A DNA stretch of 64,000 nt from Ricordea florida (taxonomy: Eukaryota > Cnidaria > Anthozoa > Corallimorpharia > Ricordeidae), in contig OX453284.1 of assembly GCA_949710005.1 (NCBI GenBank), forward strand, positions 4,804,001-4,868,000, written 5' to 3'. This document shows positions 1 through 12,800 of the stretch, piece after piece. The notes below the pieces were generated by a model, which was not told where the DNA came from, searched no databases, and saw nothing but the letters and a program-made list of their open reading frames with translations. The translations under genes were made by a program, and so were the position numbers. Positions within the stretch are counted from its first letter, which is position 1. Each line of letters begins with the position of its first letter.

Positions 1-2329
1 CCGTTGCATCTGGCTGTGTAGTTGGTGCCGTTGTATTTGGCTGTGTAGTTGGTGCCGTTGTATTTGGCTGTGTAGTTGGTGCCGTTGCATCTGGCTGTGT
101 AGTTGGTGCCGTTGTATTTGGCTGTGTAGTTAGTACCGTTGTATTTGGCTGTGTAGTTGGAACCGTTGTATTTGGCTGTGTAGTTGGTACCGTTGTATTT
201 GGCTGTGTAGTTGGTGGCGTTGTATTTGGCTGTGTAGTTGCTGCGGTTCTATCTGCCTGTGTAGTTGGTGCCGTTGTATTTGGCTGTGTAGTTGGTGTTG
301 TTGTATTTGGCTGTGTACTTGGTGCAGTTGTATTTGGCTGTGTCGTTGGTGCAGTTGTATTTGGCTGTGCAGTTGGTGCCGTTGTATTTGGCTGTGTAGT
401 TGGTGCCGTTGTATTTGGCTGTGCAGTTGGTACCGTTGTATTTGGCTGTGTAGTTGGTGCCGTTGTATCTGGCTGTGTAGTTGGTGCCGTTGTATTTGAC
501 TGTGTAGTTGGTGCTGTTGTATTTGGCTGTGTAGTTGACGCCGTTGTATTTGGCTGTGTAGTTGGTGCCGTTGTATCTGGCTGTGTAGTTGGTGCCGTTG
601 TATTTGGCTGTGTAGTTGGTGCCGTTGTATTTGGCTGTGTAGTTGGTGCCGTTGTATCTGGCTGTGTAGTTGGTGCCGTTGTATTTGGCTGTGTAGTTGA
701 TGCAGTTGTATTTGGATGTGTAGTTGGTGCCGTTGTATTTGGCTGTGTAGTTGGCGCTGTTGTACCTGGCTGTGTAGTTGGTTCCGTTGTATCTGGCTGT
801 GTAGTAGTAGGAGGCGGTGGAGCTGAAACAAATGGAAGACGATTGTGGTTAATGCCAAGACTGCGAGTATTTTAGCTGTTGTCGCCTACAAGTAACCCCA
901 GTTATGTGATCACGTGACACTATGTTTCACTTCGTAATCTTGAGTTTTAGTCGTGCGGAAAAGTAATTGAATTGTGTAAAGCATTACATTTTATACGATC
1001 ATGCATTTCTATGGATTTCAGTATTTGACATCGACTTGCGCATTGATTTTTCTCCTCTGCCAGAACTAAGAAGTGTAACTCTTTATTGCGTGGGAATGAT
1101 TAATACCTATTACTCTAACCGAGTTCGAGGTCCTTACGGTAAGTTACAGACCGAGTTTTTTCCGCTCGGATTTATGGCCGTAACGGATAAAATGAGGAAA
1201 AAACACAACCCTACCATTTTTCATCAGCTTGACATTCATAATGTGGGAACCCAGAGCTCATCTGCTAGCTGTACCATGCTGATGAGGCCTGATAAGGCCA
1301 AAACAGCTGTCCATGGCTGCTGGCCTTTGAGCTCAATTTTTTCATCTTTTCTTTGGTAGCAACAGGGTTTTATCCCTTCTACCACTGTCGCCTCAGTGCG
1401 CACATGGGTTGCTTTAACACACCCTTACTACATTTTGACGCTGTCATTTCAAGCCACATTCCATAACCCTACCATTTTTCATCACCTTGACATTAATAAT
1501 GTGGGAACCCAGAGCTGTACCATAATGATGAGGCCTAACAAGGCCGAAACAGCTGTCCATGGCTGCTGGCTTTTGAGCTTAATTTTTCATCTTTTTTTGG
1601 TAGCAGTAGGGTTTTATCCTTTCTACCACTGTCGCCTCGGTGGGCATATGTGTGACTTTAACATACCCTTACTTCATTTTGATGCTGTCATTTCAAGCCA
1701 CATCCCATAACCCTACCATTTTTCATCACCGTATAGTGAAATACGACCCGCTAATTTGAATAATAACAGCGCGTGTCCCAACCTACGGATATAATAAAGC
1801 TGGTTATTGAGGGCATTACGATAATGTATACCTGTAGGTAACGGTCGTGGTACGTTCTTTAGGAACTCAATTTGGCCTCCAAGGTTTCCCCTTGGTTGGT
1901 AACGTGCGACAATGTAATGAATGTTTGGTCCAGTGGCCACACCCACCCCCAACTGACCAGATGCTCGCCATACAACCTGCGTAAAATGACGCCATTGCTG
2001 GTTTTGATCGATAGGGCCTCCTGCGCCAAAGTTGTAATTCGATATCTCGTTGTACCAAGAAGTCACTACTGCTCTGCACTCTAGGCAATTCACATGTGAA
2101 GGGCCTGTACACAGAGGTCTTGCTGGAAAGAACTGGAAAACAGCAATGTTTTCGCCGGAGGTTTGTACAGTGCTGTTGTCGTGTTGTACTGTTCCATTTT
2201 GCAGGAGGAACTGGGACCAGTTCCTGGCAGCATCAGCAAGATTGGGGCTCCAAACCAAATTGGGAACACTGTGGCGCGCACGGAACACATTATGGGAATC
2301 CAGACAATCTTGCTCAAAGTAGGAAGGAA
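1..2329 (-). CDS. CAP-domain/mucin-repeat protein, left paralogue (partial)
   Basis: Two exons are visible. The CAP exon is 2329..1832: its acceptor follows a pyrimidine-rich CAG, its donor is CAG|GTATAC, and it holds 165 full codons with phase 1 at both ends. The repeat exon starts at 822 after TTTCAG and runs off the left edge. CAP marks seen: the HNVFRARH helix, GENIAVF, SWYNEISNY and the CAP1 motif HFTQVVW. In the CAP2 motif (ARYQPRGN) the usual cysteine is alanine. Four cysteines remain. The second exon opens with a Pro/Thr run and continues as nonapeptides of the PTTQPNTTA type with no in-frame stop to base 1. CAP proteins are usually secreted; a sterol, lipid or protein-binding role is family knowledge, not visible here. 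No ATG precedes the CAP exon in frame, so a signal-peptide exon must lie upstream (above 2329); I could not place it. The intron between the exons holds inserted repeats. Confidence 0.8.
967..1200. mobile_element. Fragment of a palindromic MITE-like family
   Basis: The stretch from about 1105 to 1195 (GAGTTCGAGGTCC, GGTAAGTTACAGACCG, TTTTTTCCGCTCGG, TTTATGGCC) matches one arm of the long hairpin at 37122-37237. Only one arm is present here. It lies in the CAP-to-mucin intron of the left paralogue and is probably a broken or partial copy. Confidence 0.6.
1205..1735 (+). repeat. Tandem ~250-bp repeat with hammerhead-ribozyme-like core
   Basis: Two units (about 1207-1464 and 1465-1708, periods 258 and 244 bp) and the start of a third share the opening AACCCTACCATTTTTCATCA. 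Unit 1 has CTGATGAG, a GGCC/GGCC stem and AAAAC (1279-1303). Unit 2 has TGATGAG, the same 4-bp stem with a TAACAA loop, then CGAAAC (1525-1551). Both continue into CAGC-loop-GCTG, which could be stem III. This is the layout of a type I hammerhead. Each copy carries one change in the core (G12 to A in unit 1, C3 to A in unit 2), and both have C where U16.1 is expected, so self-cleavage is doubtful. It resembles the small ribozyme-bearing repeats (retrozymes) known from animals. It lies antisense in the left paralogue's intron. Confidence 0.5.
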
Positions 2330-3807
2330 CTGAAAGGTAGAGAAGTCAATATAAATGTTTAGTGTACTGCTGTGTTGCAGGACGACACAGCACCTAGAAA
2401 GTTATCATCATAATTATTCACAGTCTAATTAAGAGCTTTCCACATAGTTGGATCAAACTAAAGAACCAAAATCCTATACGTTTAGTTTGTCCTATCAATG
2501 GATTATTTAAAGAATTGAATGTGTTTCAGCAGTGTGGAAGGTCTACCGTAAATCCAAAGAAATTTTTAGTTCTTGGTCAGAGCTCTGACGAAAGGCTAAC
2601 CCTCGGAACGTCAGCATTCTCTTTCTATCTTACGGTGGTACAAATAACTTTATGAACTTCTTTTATTATCCCAATTTCTTGTATTTCAATTCCCCACCGA
2701 CGTAGCACCAGTTTCTTTAGACACTACCCCAACAATAAATAAGTCAAAAGACAGGGGACTCCCCTTAGTAAGAATTCAGCCCTATGCGAGGTCTTTGCTC
2801 CTTCTATTGTAGTACTTGAAAGTTATATACGTAGGCAGAAACCCATAAGAGCTAGAACGCGTAAGTACCTCGACTCTGAATGTCTTCAACCACAGCCTAT
2901 CCACATTCAATCTACCAAGTACCAAATTTGGAAAGCACTAGAAACCTAATGAACCTATGAAACTGGCTTTAGTTGTGTGAGGTACTTACTGCGAGATACG
3001 CGCCTCTACTCAAAATATGGCGGACACGTCGTTGTTGCAAATGCTAGTAGTTTCCGACGCGTCATGGAAGCAGGACAGTACCAACAAGCTCAAAGACTGG
3101 GGAAAGTAGTTTAGAAATATGGTACTTGAGAAATATCGATTCTGGACAAGCTGAGAACGCGTGTTACACGTTTCAAGTCTTACGGTTCTCCAGTTGTGTC
3201 GAGGCCGGAATAGCACTGAGCTAGAACCCATAAGGAAAGTCCTCCTTATAGATTTACAAAACCTTTCCTTTTTGTACTCAACCTTTAAAAAAGACATATC
3301 TCACTTTCCATTGTTAAAACGAAAAAGTCTCCTATTTCTTGAAAGAACTTTCGTTAAAAAATGGCACCATTCAACATACGAACACTGCATGCCTTCTTGA
3401 CTTTTTGAGATGAGAATATCGAGCGATAGCAGAGAAGAAAAAAACATAGCCAAAAGAAATTACCTAAACCATAACTTACAATCTAACAAAAACGCTCTCT
3501 ACCTTTGCTTTCAAAGGACGATAAAATCACCGTAAAATAGAGGTAAGACCAAGCTTTCAAACCTCTGTCTGGGCATGGACACCAAGCGAATAGGTCAATC
3601 TACAAAGCATTCCGCGGCCATAAAACAAACGATACCGAAGATCTATTTCAAACCAAAATTAGGTGTTCAATGCTCAAAAAACTAATTAGCAAGGCAGCAG
3701 CTACAAATGTAAGAAAATCCTAATATTTGCTTTCGATGATCTTTTTTTCTAAAAAATAATTTTTTTACAACCATCGTGAATGTAGTCAAAACCTAATGAC
3801 GTTTTAC
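2330..3807. other. Intergenic region between the two CAP-mucin paralogues
   Basis: No exon is supported here. By position it should hold the signal-peptide exon of the left paralogue and any last exon of the right one. Short stretches near 3310-3440 resemble 20400-20530 upstream of the right CAP exon (a shared TTGTTAAAACGAAAA and a similar GATA/CGA-rich run), which suggests the promoter was duplicated with the gene. A minus-strand open stretch at 3010-3297 has a hydrophobic run (SLSLLVLSCF) but no convincing start or splice context. Confidence 0.4.
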
Positions 3808-6800
3808 CTGCCTCTAAAGTCAGTGGTGTTGTATTTGGCTGTCTAGTTGGTGTCGTATCTGGCTGTGTAGTTGGTGCCGTTGTATCTGGCTGTGTAGTTG
3901 GTGCCGTTGTTTTTGGCTGTGTAGTTGGTGCCGTTGTACTTGGTTGTGTAGTTGGTGTTGTTGTATCTGGCTGTGTAGTTGGTGCCGTTGTATTTGGCTG
4001 TGTAGTTGGTGCCGTTGTATTTGGCTGTGTAGTTGGTGCCGTTGTATTTGGCTGTGTATTTGGTGCCGTTGTATTTGGCTGTGTAGTTGGTGCCGTTGAA
4101 TTTCGCTGTGTAGTTGGTGTTGTTGTATCTGGCTGTGTAGTTGGTGCCGTTGTATTTGGCTGTGTAGTTGGTGCCGCTGTATCTGGCTGTGTAGTTGGTG
4201 CCGTTGTATTTGGCTGTGTAGTTGGTGCCGTTGTATTTGGCTGTGTAGTTGGTGCCGTTGTATTTGGCTGTGTAGTTGGTGTTGTTGTATCTGGCTGTGT
4301 AGTTGGTGCCGTTGTATTTGGCTGTGTAGTTGGTGCGTTTGTATTTGGCTGGGTAGTTGGTGGCGTTGTATTTGGCTGTGTAGTTGGTGACGTTGTATTT
4401 GGCTGTGTAGTTGGTGCCGTTGTATCTGGCTGTGTAGTTGATGCCGTTGTATCTGGCTGTGTAGTTGGTGCCGTTGTATCTGGCTGTGTAGTTGGTGCCG
4501 TTGTATTTGGCTGTGTAGTTGGTGTTGTTGTATCTGGCTGTGTAGTTGGTGCCGTTGTATTTGGCTGTGTAGTTGGTGCCGTTGTATTTGGCTGTGTAGT
4601 TGGTGCCGTTGTATTTGGCTGTGTAGTTGGTGCCGTTGTATCTGGCTGTGTAGTTGGTGTTCTTGTTTCTGGCTGTGTAGTTAGTGCGGTTGTATTTGGC
4701 TGTGTAGTTGGTGCCGTTGTATTTGGCTGTGCAGATGGTGCCGTTGTATTTGGCTGTGTAGTTGGTGCCGTTGTATTTGGCTGTGTAGTTGGTGCTGTTG
4801 TATTTGGCTGTGTAGTTGGTGCTGTTGTATTTTGCTGTGTAGTTGGTGCCGTTGTATTTGGCTGTGTAGTTGGTGCTGTTGTATCTGGCTGTGTAGTTGG
4901 TGCCGTTGTATTTGACTGTGTACTTGGTGCCGTTGTATTTGGCTGTGTAGTTGGTGCCGTTGTATTTGACTGTGTAGTTGGTGTCGTTGTATTTGGCTGT
5001 GTAGTTGGTGCCGTTGTATTTGGCTGTGTAGTTGCTGCGGTTCTATCTTCCTGTGTAGTTGATGCCGTTGTATTTGGCTGTGTAGTTGGTGCCGTTGTAT
5101 CTGGCTGTGTAGTTGGTGCCGTTGTATTTGGCTGTGCAGTTGGTGCCGTTGTATTTGGCTGTGTAGTTAGTACCGTTGTATTTGGCTGTGTAGTTGGTGC
5201 CGTTGTATTTGGCTGTGTAGTTGGTGCCGTTGTATTTGGCGGTGTAGTTGGTGTCGTTGTATCTGGCTGTGTAGTTGGTTCCGTTGTATTTGGCGGTGTA
5301 GTTGGTGCCGTTGTATTTGGCTGTGTAGTTAATGCCGTTGTATTTGGCTGTGTAGTTGGTGCCGTTGTATTTTGCTTTGTAGTTTGTGCTGTTGTATCTT
5401 GCTGTGTAGTTGGAGCCGTTGTATTTGGCTGTGTACTTGGTACCGTTGTATTTGGCTGTGTAGTTGGTGCCGTTCTATTTTCCTGTGTAGTTGGTGCCGT
5501 TGTAATTGGCTGTGCAGTTGGTGTCGTTGTATTTTGCTGTGTAGTTGGTGGCGTTGTATTTAGCTGTGCAGTTGGTGCCGTTGTATCTTGCTGTGTAGTG
5601 GGTGCCGTTGTATTTGGCTGTGGAGTTAATGCTGTTGTATTTAGCTGTGCAGTATTTGCCGTTGTATCTGGCTGTGTAGATGGTGCCGTTGTAATTGACT
5701 GTGTAGTTTCTGCCGTCGTATTTGGCTGTGTAGTTGGTGTTGTTGTATTTGGCTGTGTAGTTGGTGCCGTTGTATTTGGCTGTGTAGTTGGTGCCGTTGT
5801 ATTTGGCTGTGTAGTTGGTGCCGTTGTATTTGGCTGTGCAGATGGTGCCGTTGTATTTGGCTTTGTAGTTGGTGCCGTTGTATCTGGCTGTGTAGTTGGT
5901 GGTTTTGTATTTTGCTGTGTAGTTGGTGCCGTTGTATCAGGCTGTGTAGTTTGTGCCGTTGTATTTTGCTGTGTAGTTGGTACCGTTGTATTTGGCTGTG
6001 TAGTTGGTACCGTTGTATTTGGCTGTGTAGTTGGTGCTGTTGTATTTGGCTGTGTAGTTGGTGCCGTTGTATTTGGCTGTGTAGTTGGTGGCGTTGTATT
6101 TGGCTGTGTAGTTGGTGCCGTTGTATTTGGCTGTGTAGTTGGTGTTGTTCTATCTGGCTGTCTAGTTGGTGCCGTTGTATTTGGCTGTGTAGTTGGTGCC
6201 GTTGTATCTGGCTGTGTAGTTGGTGCCGTTGTATTTGGCTGTGTAGTTGGTGCCATTGTATCTGGCTGTGTAGTTGGTGCCGTTCTATCTGGCTGTGTAG
6301 TTGGTTCCGTTGTATTTGGCTGTGTAGTTGGTGTTGTTTTTTCTGGCTGTGTAGTTGATGCCGTTGTATCTGGCTGTGTAGTTGATGCCGTTGTATCTGG
6401 CTGTGTAGTTGGTGCCGTTGTATTTGGCTGTGTAGTTGGTGCCGTTGTATTTGGCTGTGTAGTTGGTGTTGTTGTATCTGGCTGTGTAGTTGGTGCCGTT
6501 GTATTTGGCTGTGTAGTTGGTGCCGTTGTATCTGGCTGTGTAGTTGGTGTTCTTGTTTCTGGCTGTGTAGTTGGTGCGGTTGTATTTGGCTGTGTAGTTG
6601 GTGCCGTTGTATTTGGCTGTGCAGATGGTGCCGTTGTATTTGGCTGTGTAGTTGGTGCCGTTGTATTTGGCTGTGTAGTTGGTGCTGTTGTATTTGGCTG
6701 TGTAGTTGGTGCTGTTGTATTTTGCTGTGTAGTTGGTGCCGTTGTATTTGGCTGTGTAGTTGGTGCTGTTGTATCTGGCTGTGTAGTTGGTGCCGTTGTA

Positions 6801-9800
6801 TTTGACTGTGTACTTGGTGCCGTTGTATTTGGCTGTGTAGTTGGTGCCGTTGTATTTGACTGTGTAGTTGGTGTCGTTGTATTTGGCTGTGTAGTTGGTG
6901 CCGTTGTATTTGGCTGTGTAGTTGCTGCGGTTCTATCTTCCTGTGTAGTTGATGCCGTTGTATTTGGCTGTGTAGTTGGTGCCGTTGTATCTGGCTGTGT
7001 AGTTGGTGCCGTTGTATTTGGCTGTGCAGTTGGTGCCGTTGTATTTGGCTGTGTAGTTAGTACCGTTGTATTTGGCTGTGTAGTTGGTGCCGTTGTATTT
7101 GGCTGTGTAGTTAATGCCGTTGTATTTGGCTGTGTAGTTGGTGCCGTTGTATTTTGCTTTGTAGTTTGTGCTGTTGTATCTTGCTGTGTAGTTGGAGCCG
7201 TTGTATTTGGCTGTGTACTTGGTACCGTTGTATTTGGCTGTGTAGTTGGTGCCGTTCTATTTTCCTGTGTAGTTGGTGCCGTTGTAATTGGCTGTGCAGT
7301 TGGTGTCGTTGTATTTTGCTGTGTAGTTGGTGGCGTTGTATTTAGCTGTGCAGTTGGTGCCGTTGTATCTTGCTGTGTAGTGGGTGCCGTTGTATTTGGC
7401 TGTGGAGTTAATGCTGTTGTATTTAGCTGTGCAGTATTTGCCGTTGTATCTGGCTGTGTAGATGGTGCCGTTGTAATTGACTGTGTAGTTTCTGCCGTCG
7501 TATTTGGCTGTGTAGTTGGTGTTGTTGTATTTGGCTGTGTAGTTGGTGCCGTTGTATTTGGCTGTGTAGTTGGTGCCGTTGTATTTGGCTGTGTAGTTGG
7601 TGCCGTTGTATTTGGCTGTGCAGATGGTGCCGTTGTATTTGGCTTTGTAGTTGGTGCCGTTGTATCTGGCTGTGTAGTTGGTGGTTTTGTATTTTGCTGT
7701 GTAGTTGGTGCCGTTGTATCAGGCTGTGTAGTTTGTGCCGTTGTATTTTGCTGTGTAGTTGGTACCGTTGTATTTGGCTGTGTAGTTGGTACCGTTGTAT
7801 TTGGCTGTGTAGTTGGTGCTGTTGTATTTGGCTGTGTAGTTGGTGCCGTTGTATTTGGCTGTGTAGTTGGTGGCGTTGTATTTGGCTGTGTAGTTGGTGC
7901 CGTTGTATTTGGCTGTGTAGTTGGTGGCGTTGTATTTGGCTGTGTAGTTGGTGCCGTTGTATTTGGCTGTGTAGTTGGTGTTGTTCTATCTGGCTGTCTA
8001 GTTGGTGCCGTTGTATTTGGCTGTGTAGTTGGTGCCGTTGTATCTGGCTGTGTAGTTGGTGCCGTTGTATTTGGCTGTGTAGTTGGTGCCATTGTATCTG
8101 GCTGTGTAGTTGGTGCCGTTGTATCTGGCTGTGTAGTCTGTTCCGTTGTATTTGGCTGTGTAGTTGGTGTTGTTTTTTCTGGCTGTGTAGTTGATGCCGT
8201 TGTATCTGGCTGTGTAGTTGATGCCGTTGTATCTGGCTGTGTAGTTGGTGCCGTTGTATTTGTCTGTGTAGTTGGTGCCGTTGTATTTGGCTGTGTAGTT
8301 GGTGTTGTTGTATCTGGCTGTGTAGTTGGTGCCGTTGTATTTGGCTGTGTAGTTGGTGCCGTTGTATTTGGCTGTGTAGTTGGTGGCGTTGTATTTGGCT
8401 GTGTAGTTGGTGCCGTTGTATCTGGCTGTGTAGTTGGTGTTCTTGTTTCTGGCTTTGTAGTTGGTGCGGTTGTATTTGGCTGTGTAGTTGGTGCCGTTGT
8501 ATTTGGCTGTGCAGATGGTGCCGTTGTATTTGGCTGTGTAGTTGGTGCCGTTGTATTTGGCTGTGTAGTTGGTGCTGTTGTATTTGGCTGTGTAGTTGGT
8601 GCTGTTGTATCTGGCTGTGTAGTTGGTGCCGTTGTATTTGACTGTGTACTTGGTGCCGTTGTATTTGGCTGTGTAGTTGGTGCCGTTGTATTTGACTGTG
8701 TAGTTGGTGTCGTTGTATTTGGCTGTGTAGTTGGTGCCGTTGTATTTGGCTGTGTAGTTGCTGCGGTTCTATCTTCCTGTGTAGTTGATGCCGTTGTATT
8801 TGGCTGTGTAGTTGGTGCCGTTGTATCTGGCTGTGTAGTTGGTGCCGTTGTATTTGGCTGTGCAGTTGGTGCCGTTGTATTTGGCTGTGTAGTTAGTACC
8901 GTTGTATTTGGCTGTGTAGTTGGTGCCGTTGTATTTGGCTGTGTAGTTAATGCCGTTGTATTTGGCTGTGTAGTTGGTGCCGTTGTATTTTGCTTTGTAG
9001 TTTGTGCTGTTGTATCTTGCTGTGTAGTTGGAGCCGTTGTATTTGGCTGTGTACTTGGTACCGTTGTATTTGGCTGTGTAGTTGGTGCCGTTCTATTTTC
9101 CTGTGTAGTTGGTGCCGTTGTAATTGGCTGTGCAGTTGGTGTCGTTGTATTTTGCTGTGTAGTTGGTGGCGTTGTATTTAGCTGTGCAGTTGGTGCCGTT
9201 GTATCTTGCTGTGTAGTGGGTGCCGTTGTATTTGGCTGTGGAGTTAATGCTGTTGTATTTAGCTGTGCAGTATTTGCCGTTGTATCTGGCTGTGTAGATG
9301 GTGCCGTTGTAATTGACTGTGTAGTTTCTGCCGTCGTATTTGGCTGTGTAGTTGGTGTTGTTGTATTTGGCTGTGTAGTTGGTGCCGTTGTATTTGGCTG
9401 TGTAGTTGGTGCCGTTGTATTTGGCTGTGTAGTTGGTGCCGTTGTATTTGGCTGTGCAGATGGTGCCGTTGTATTTGGCTTTGTAGTTGGTGCCGTTGTA
9501 TCTGGCTGTGTAGTTGGTGGTTTTGTATTTTGCTGTGTAGTTGGTGCCGTTGTATCAGGCTGTGTAGTTTGTGCCGTTGTATTTTGCTGTGTAGTTGGTA
9601 CCGTTGTATTTGGCTGTGTAGTTGGTGCCGTTGTATTTGGCTGTGTAGTTGGTGCCGTTGTATTTGGCTGTGTAGTTGGTGCCGTTGTATTTGGCTGTGT
9701 ATTTGGTGCCGTTGTATTTGGCTGTGTAGTTGGTGCCGTTGAATTTCGCTGTGTAGTTGGTGTTGTTGTATCTGGCTGTGTAGTTGGTGCCGTTGTATTT

Positions 9801-12800
9801 GGCTGTGTAGTTGGTGCCGCTGTATCTGGCTGTGTAGTTGGTGCCGTTGTATTTGGCTGTGTAGTTGGTGCCGTTGTATTTGGCTGTGTAGTTGGTGCCG
9901 ATGTATTTGGCTGTGTAGTTGGTGTTGTTGTATCTGGCTGTGTAGTTGGTGCCGTTGTATTTGGCTGTGTAGTTGGTGCGTTTGTATTTGGCTGGGTAGT
10001 TGGTGGCGTTGTATTTGGCTGTGTAGTTGGTGACGTTGTATTTGGCTGTGTAGTTGGTGCCGTTGTATCTGGCTGTGTAGTTGATGCCGTTGTATCTGGC
10101 TGTGTAGTTGGTGCCGTTGTATCTGGCTGTGTAGTTGGTGCCGTTGTATTTGGCTGTGTAGTTGGTGTTGTTGTATCTGGCTGTGTAGTTGGTGCCGTTG
10201 TATTTGGCTGTGTAGTTGGTGCCGTTGTATTTGGCTGTGTAGTTGGTGCCGTTGTATTTGGCTGTGTAGTTGGTGCCGTTGTATCTGGCTGTGTAGTTGG
10301 TGTTCTTGTTTCTGGCTGTGTAGTTGGTGCGGTTGTATTTGGCTGTGTAGTTGGTGCCGTTGTATTTGGCTGTGCAGATGGTGCCGTTGTATTTGGCTGT
10401 GTAGTTGGTGCCGTTGTATTTGGCTGTGTAGTTGGTGCTGTTGTATTTGGCTGTGTAGTTGGTGCTGTTGTATTTTGCTGTGTAGTTGGTGCCGTCTTAT
10501 TTGGCTGTGTAGTTGGTGCTGTTGTATCTGGCTGTGTAGTTGGTGCCGTTGTATTTGAATGTGTACTTGGTGCCGTTGTATTTGGCTGTGTAGTTGGTGC
10601 CGTTGTATTTGACTGTGTAGTTGGTGTCGTTGTATTTGGCTGTGTAGTTGGTGCCGTTGTATTTGGCTGTGTAGTTGCTGCGGTTCTATCTTCCTGTGTA
10701 GTTGATGCCGTTGTATTTGGCTGTGTAGTTGGTGCCGTTGTATCTGGCTGTGTAGTTGGTGCCGTTGTATTTGGCTGTGCAGTTGGTGCCGTTGTATTTG
10801 GCTGTGTAGTTAGTACCGTTGTATTTGGCTGTGTAGTTGGTGCCGTTGTATTTGGCTGTGTAGTTGGTGCCGTTGTATTTGGCGGTGTAGTTGGTGTCGT
10901 TGTATCTGGCTGTGTAGTTGGTTCCGTTGTATTTGGCGGTGTAGTTGGTGCCGTTGTATTTGGCTGTGTAGTTAATGCCGTTGTATTTGGCTGTGTAGTT
11001 GGTGCCGTTGTATTTTGCTTTGTAGTTTGTGCTGTTGTATCTTGCTGTGTAGTTGGAGCCGTTGTATTTGGCTGTGTACTTGGTACCGTTGTATTTGGCT
11101 GTGTAGTTGGTGCCGTTCTATTTTCCTGTGTAGTTGGTGCCGTTGTAATTGGCTGTGCAGTTGGTGTCGTTGTATTTTGCTGTGTAGTTGGTGGCGTTGT
11201 ATTTAGCTGTGCAGTTGGTGCCGTTGTATCTTGCTGTGTAGTGGGTGCCGTTGTATTTGGCTGTGGAGTTAATGCTGTTGTATTTAGCTGTGCAGTATTT
11301 GCCGTTGTATCTGGCTGTGTAGATGGTGCCGTTGTAATTGACTGTGTAGTTTCTGCCGTCGTATTTGGCTGTGTAGTTGGTGTTGTTGTATTTGGCTGTG
11401 TAGTTGGTGCCAATGTATTTGGCTGTGTAGTTGGTGCCGTTGTATTTGGCTGTGTAGTTGGTGCCGTTGTATTTGGCTGTGCAGATGGTGCCGTTGTATT
11501 TGGCTTTGTAGTTGGTGCCGTTGTATCTGGCTGTGTAGTTGGTGGTTTTGTATTTTGCTGTGTAGTTGGTGCCGTTGTATCAGGCTGTGTAGTTTGTGCC
11601 GTTGTATTTTGCTGTGTAGTTGGTACCGTTGTATTTGGCTGTGTAGTTGGTACCGTTGTATTTGGCTGTGTAGTTGGTGCTGTTGTATTTGGCTGTGTAG
11701 TTGGTGCCGTTGTATTTGGCTGTGTAGTTGGTGGCGTTGTATTTGGCTGTGTAGTTGGTGCCGTTGTATTTGGCTGTGTAGTTGGTGTTGTTCTATCTGG
11801 CTGTCTAGTTGGTGCCGTTGTATTTGGCTGTGTAGTTGGTGCCGTTGTATCTGGCTGTGTAGTTGGTGCCGTTGTATTTGGCTGTGTAGTTGGTGCCATT
11901 GTATCTGGCTGTGTAGTTGGTGCCGTTGTATCTGGCTGTGTAGTTGGTTCCGTTGTACTTGGCTGTGTAGTTGGTGTTGTTTTTTCTGGCTGTGTAGTTG
12001 ATGCCGTTGTATCTGGCTGTGTAGTTGATGCCGTTGTATCTGGCTGTGTAGTTGGTGCCGTTGTATTTGGCTGTGTATTTGGTGCCGTTGTATTTGGCTG
12101 TGTAGTTGGTGTTGTTGTATCTGGCTGTGTAGTTGGTGCCGTTGTATTTGGCTGTGTAGTTTGTGCCGTTGTATTTGGCTGTGTAGTTGGTGCCGTTGTA
12201 TTTGGCTGTGTAGTTGGTGCCGTTGTATCTGGCTGTGTAGTTGGTGTTCTTGTTTCTGGCTGTGTAGTTGGTGCGGTTGTATTTGGCTGTGTAGTTGGTG
12301 CCGTTGTATTTGGCTGTGCAGATGGTGCCGTTGTATTTGGCTGTGTAGTTGGTGCCGTTGTATTTGGCTGTGTAGTTGGTGCTGTTGTATTTGGCTGTGT
12401 AGTTGGTGCTGTTGTATTTTGCTGTGTAGTTGGTGCCGTTGTATTTGGCTGTGTAGTTGGTGCTGTTGTATCTGGCTGTGTAGTTGGTGCCGTTGTATTT
12501 GACTGTGTACTTGGTGCCGTTGTATTTGGCTGTGTAGTTGGTGCCGTTGTATTTGACTGTGTAGTTGGTGTCGTTGTATTTGGCTGTGTAGTTGGTGCCG
12601 TTGTATTTGGCTGTGTAGTTGCTGCGGTTCTATCTTCCTGTGTAGTTGATGCCGTTGTATTTGGCTGTGTAGTTGGTGCCGTTGTATCTGGCTGTGTAGT
12701 TGGTGCCGTTGTATTTGGCTGTGCAGTTGGTGCCGTTGTATTTGGCTGTGTAGTTAGTACCGTTGTATTTGGCTGTGTAGTTGGTGCCGTTGTATTTGGC

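Noticed and set aside
130-858. Minus-strand frame of LHSQIQRHQ repeats (also 18559-19443)
   Set aside because: It is an out-of-phase reading of the same 27-bp repeat; the phase set by the CAP exon and acceptor gives PTTQPNTTA.
3010-3297. Signal-peptide exon for the left CAP-mucin gene
   Set aside because: A hydrophobic run exists, but no ATG directly precedes it and no phase-1 donor fits; nothing similar lies upstream of the right paralogue.
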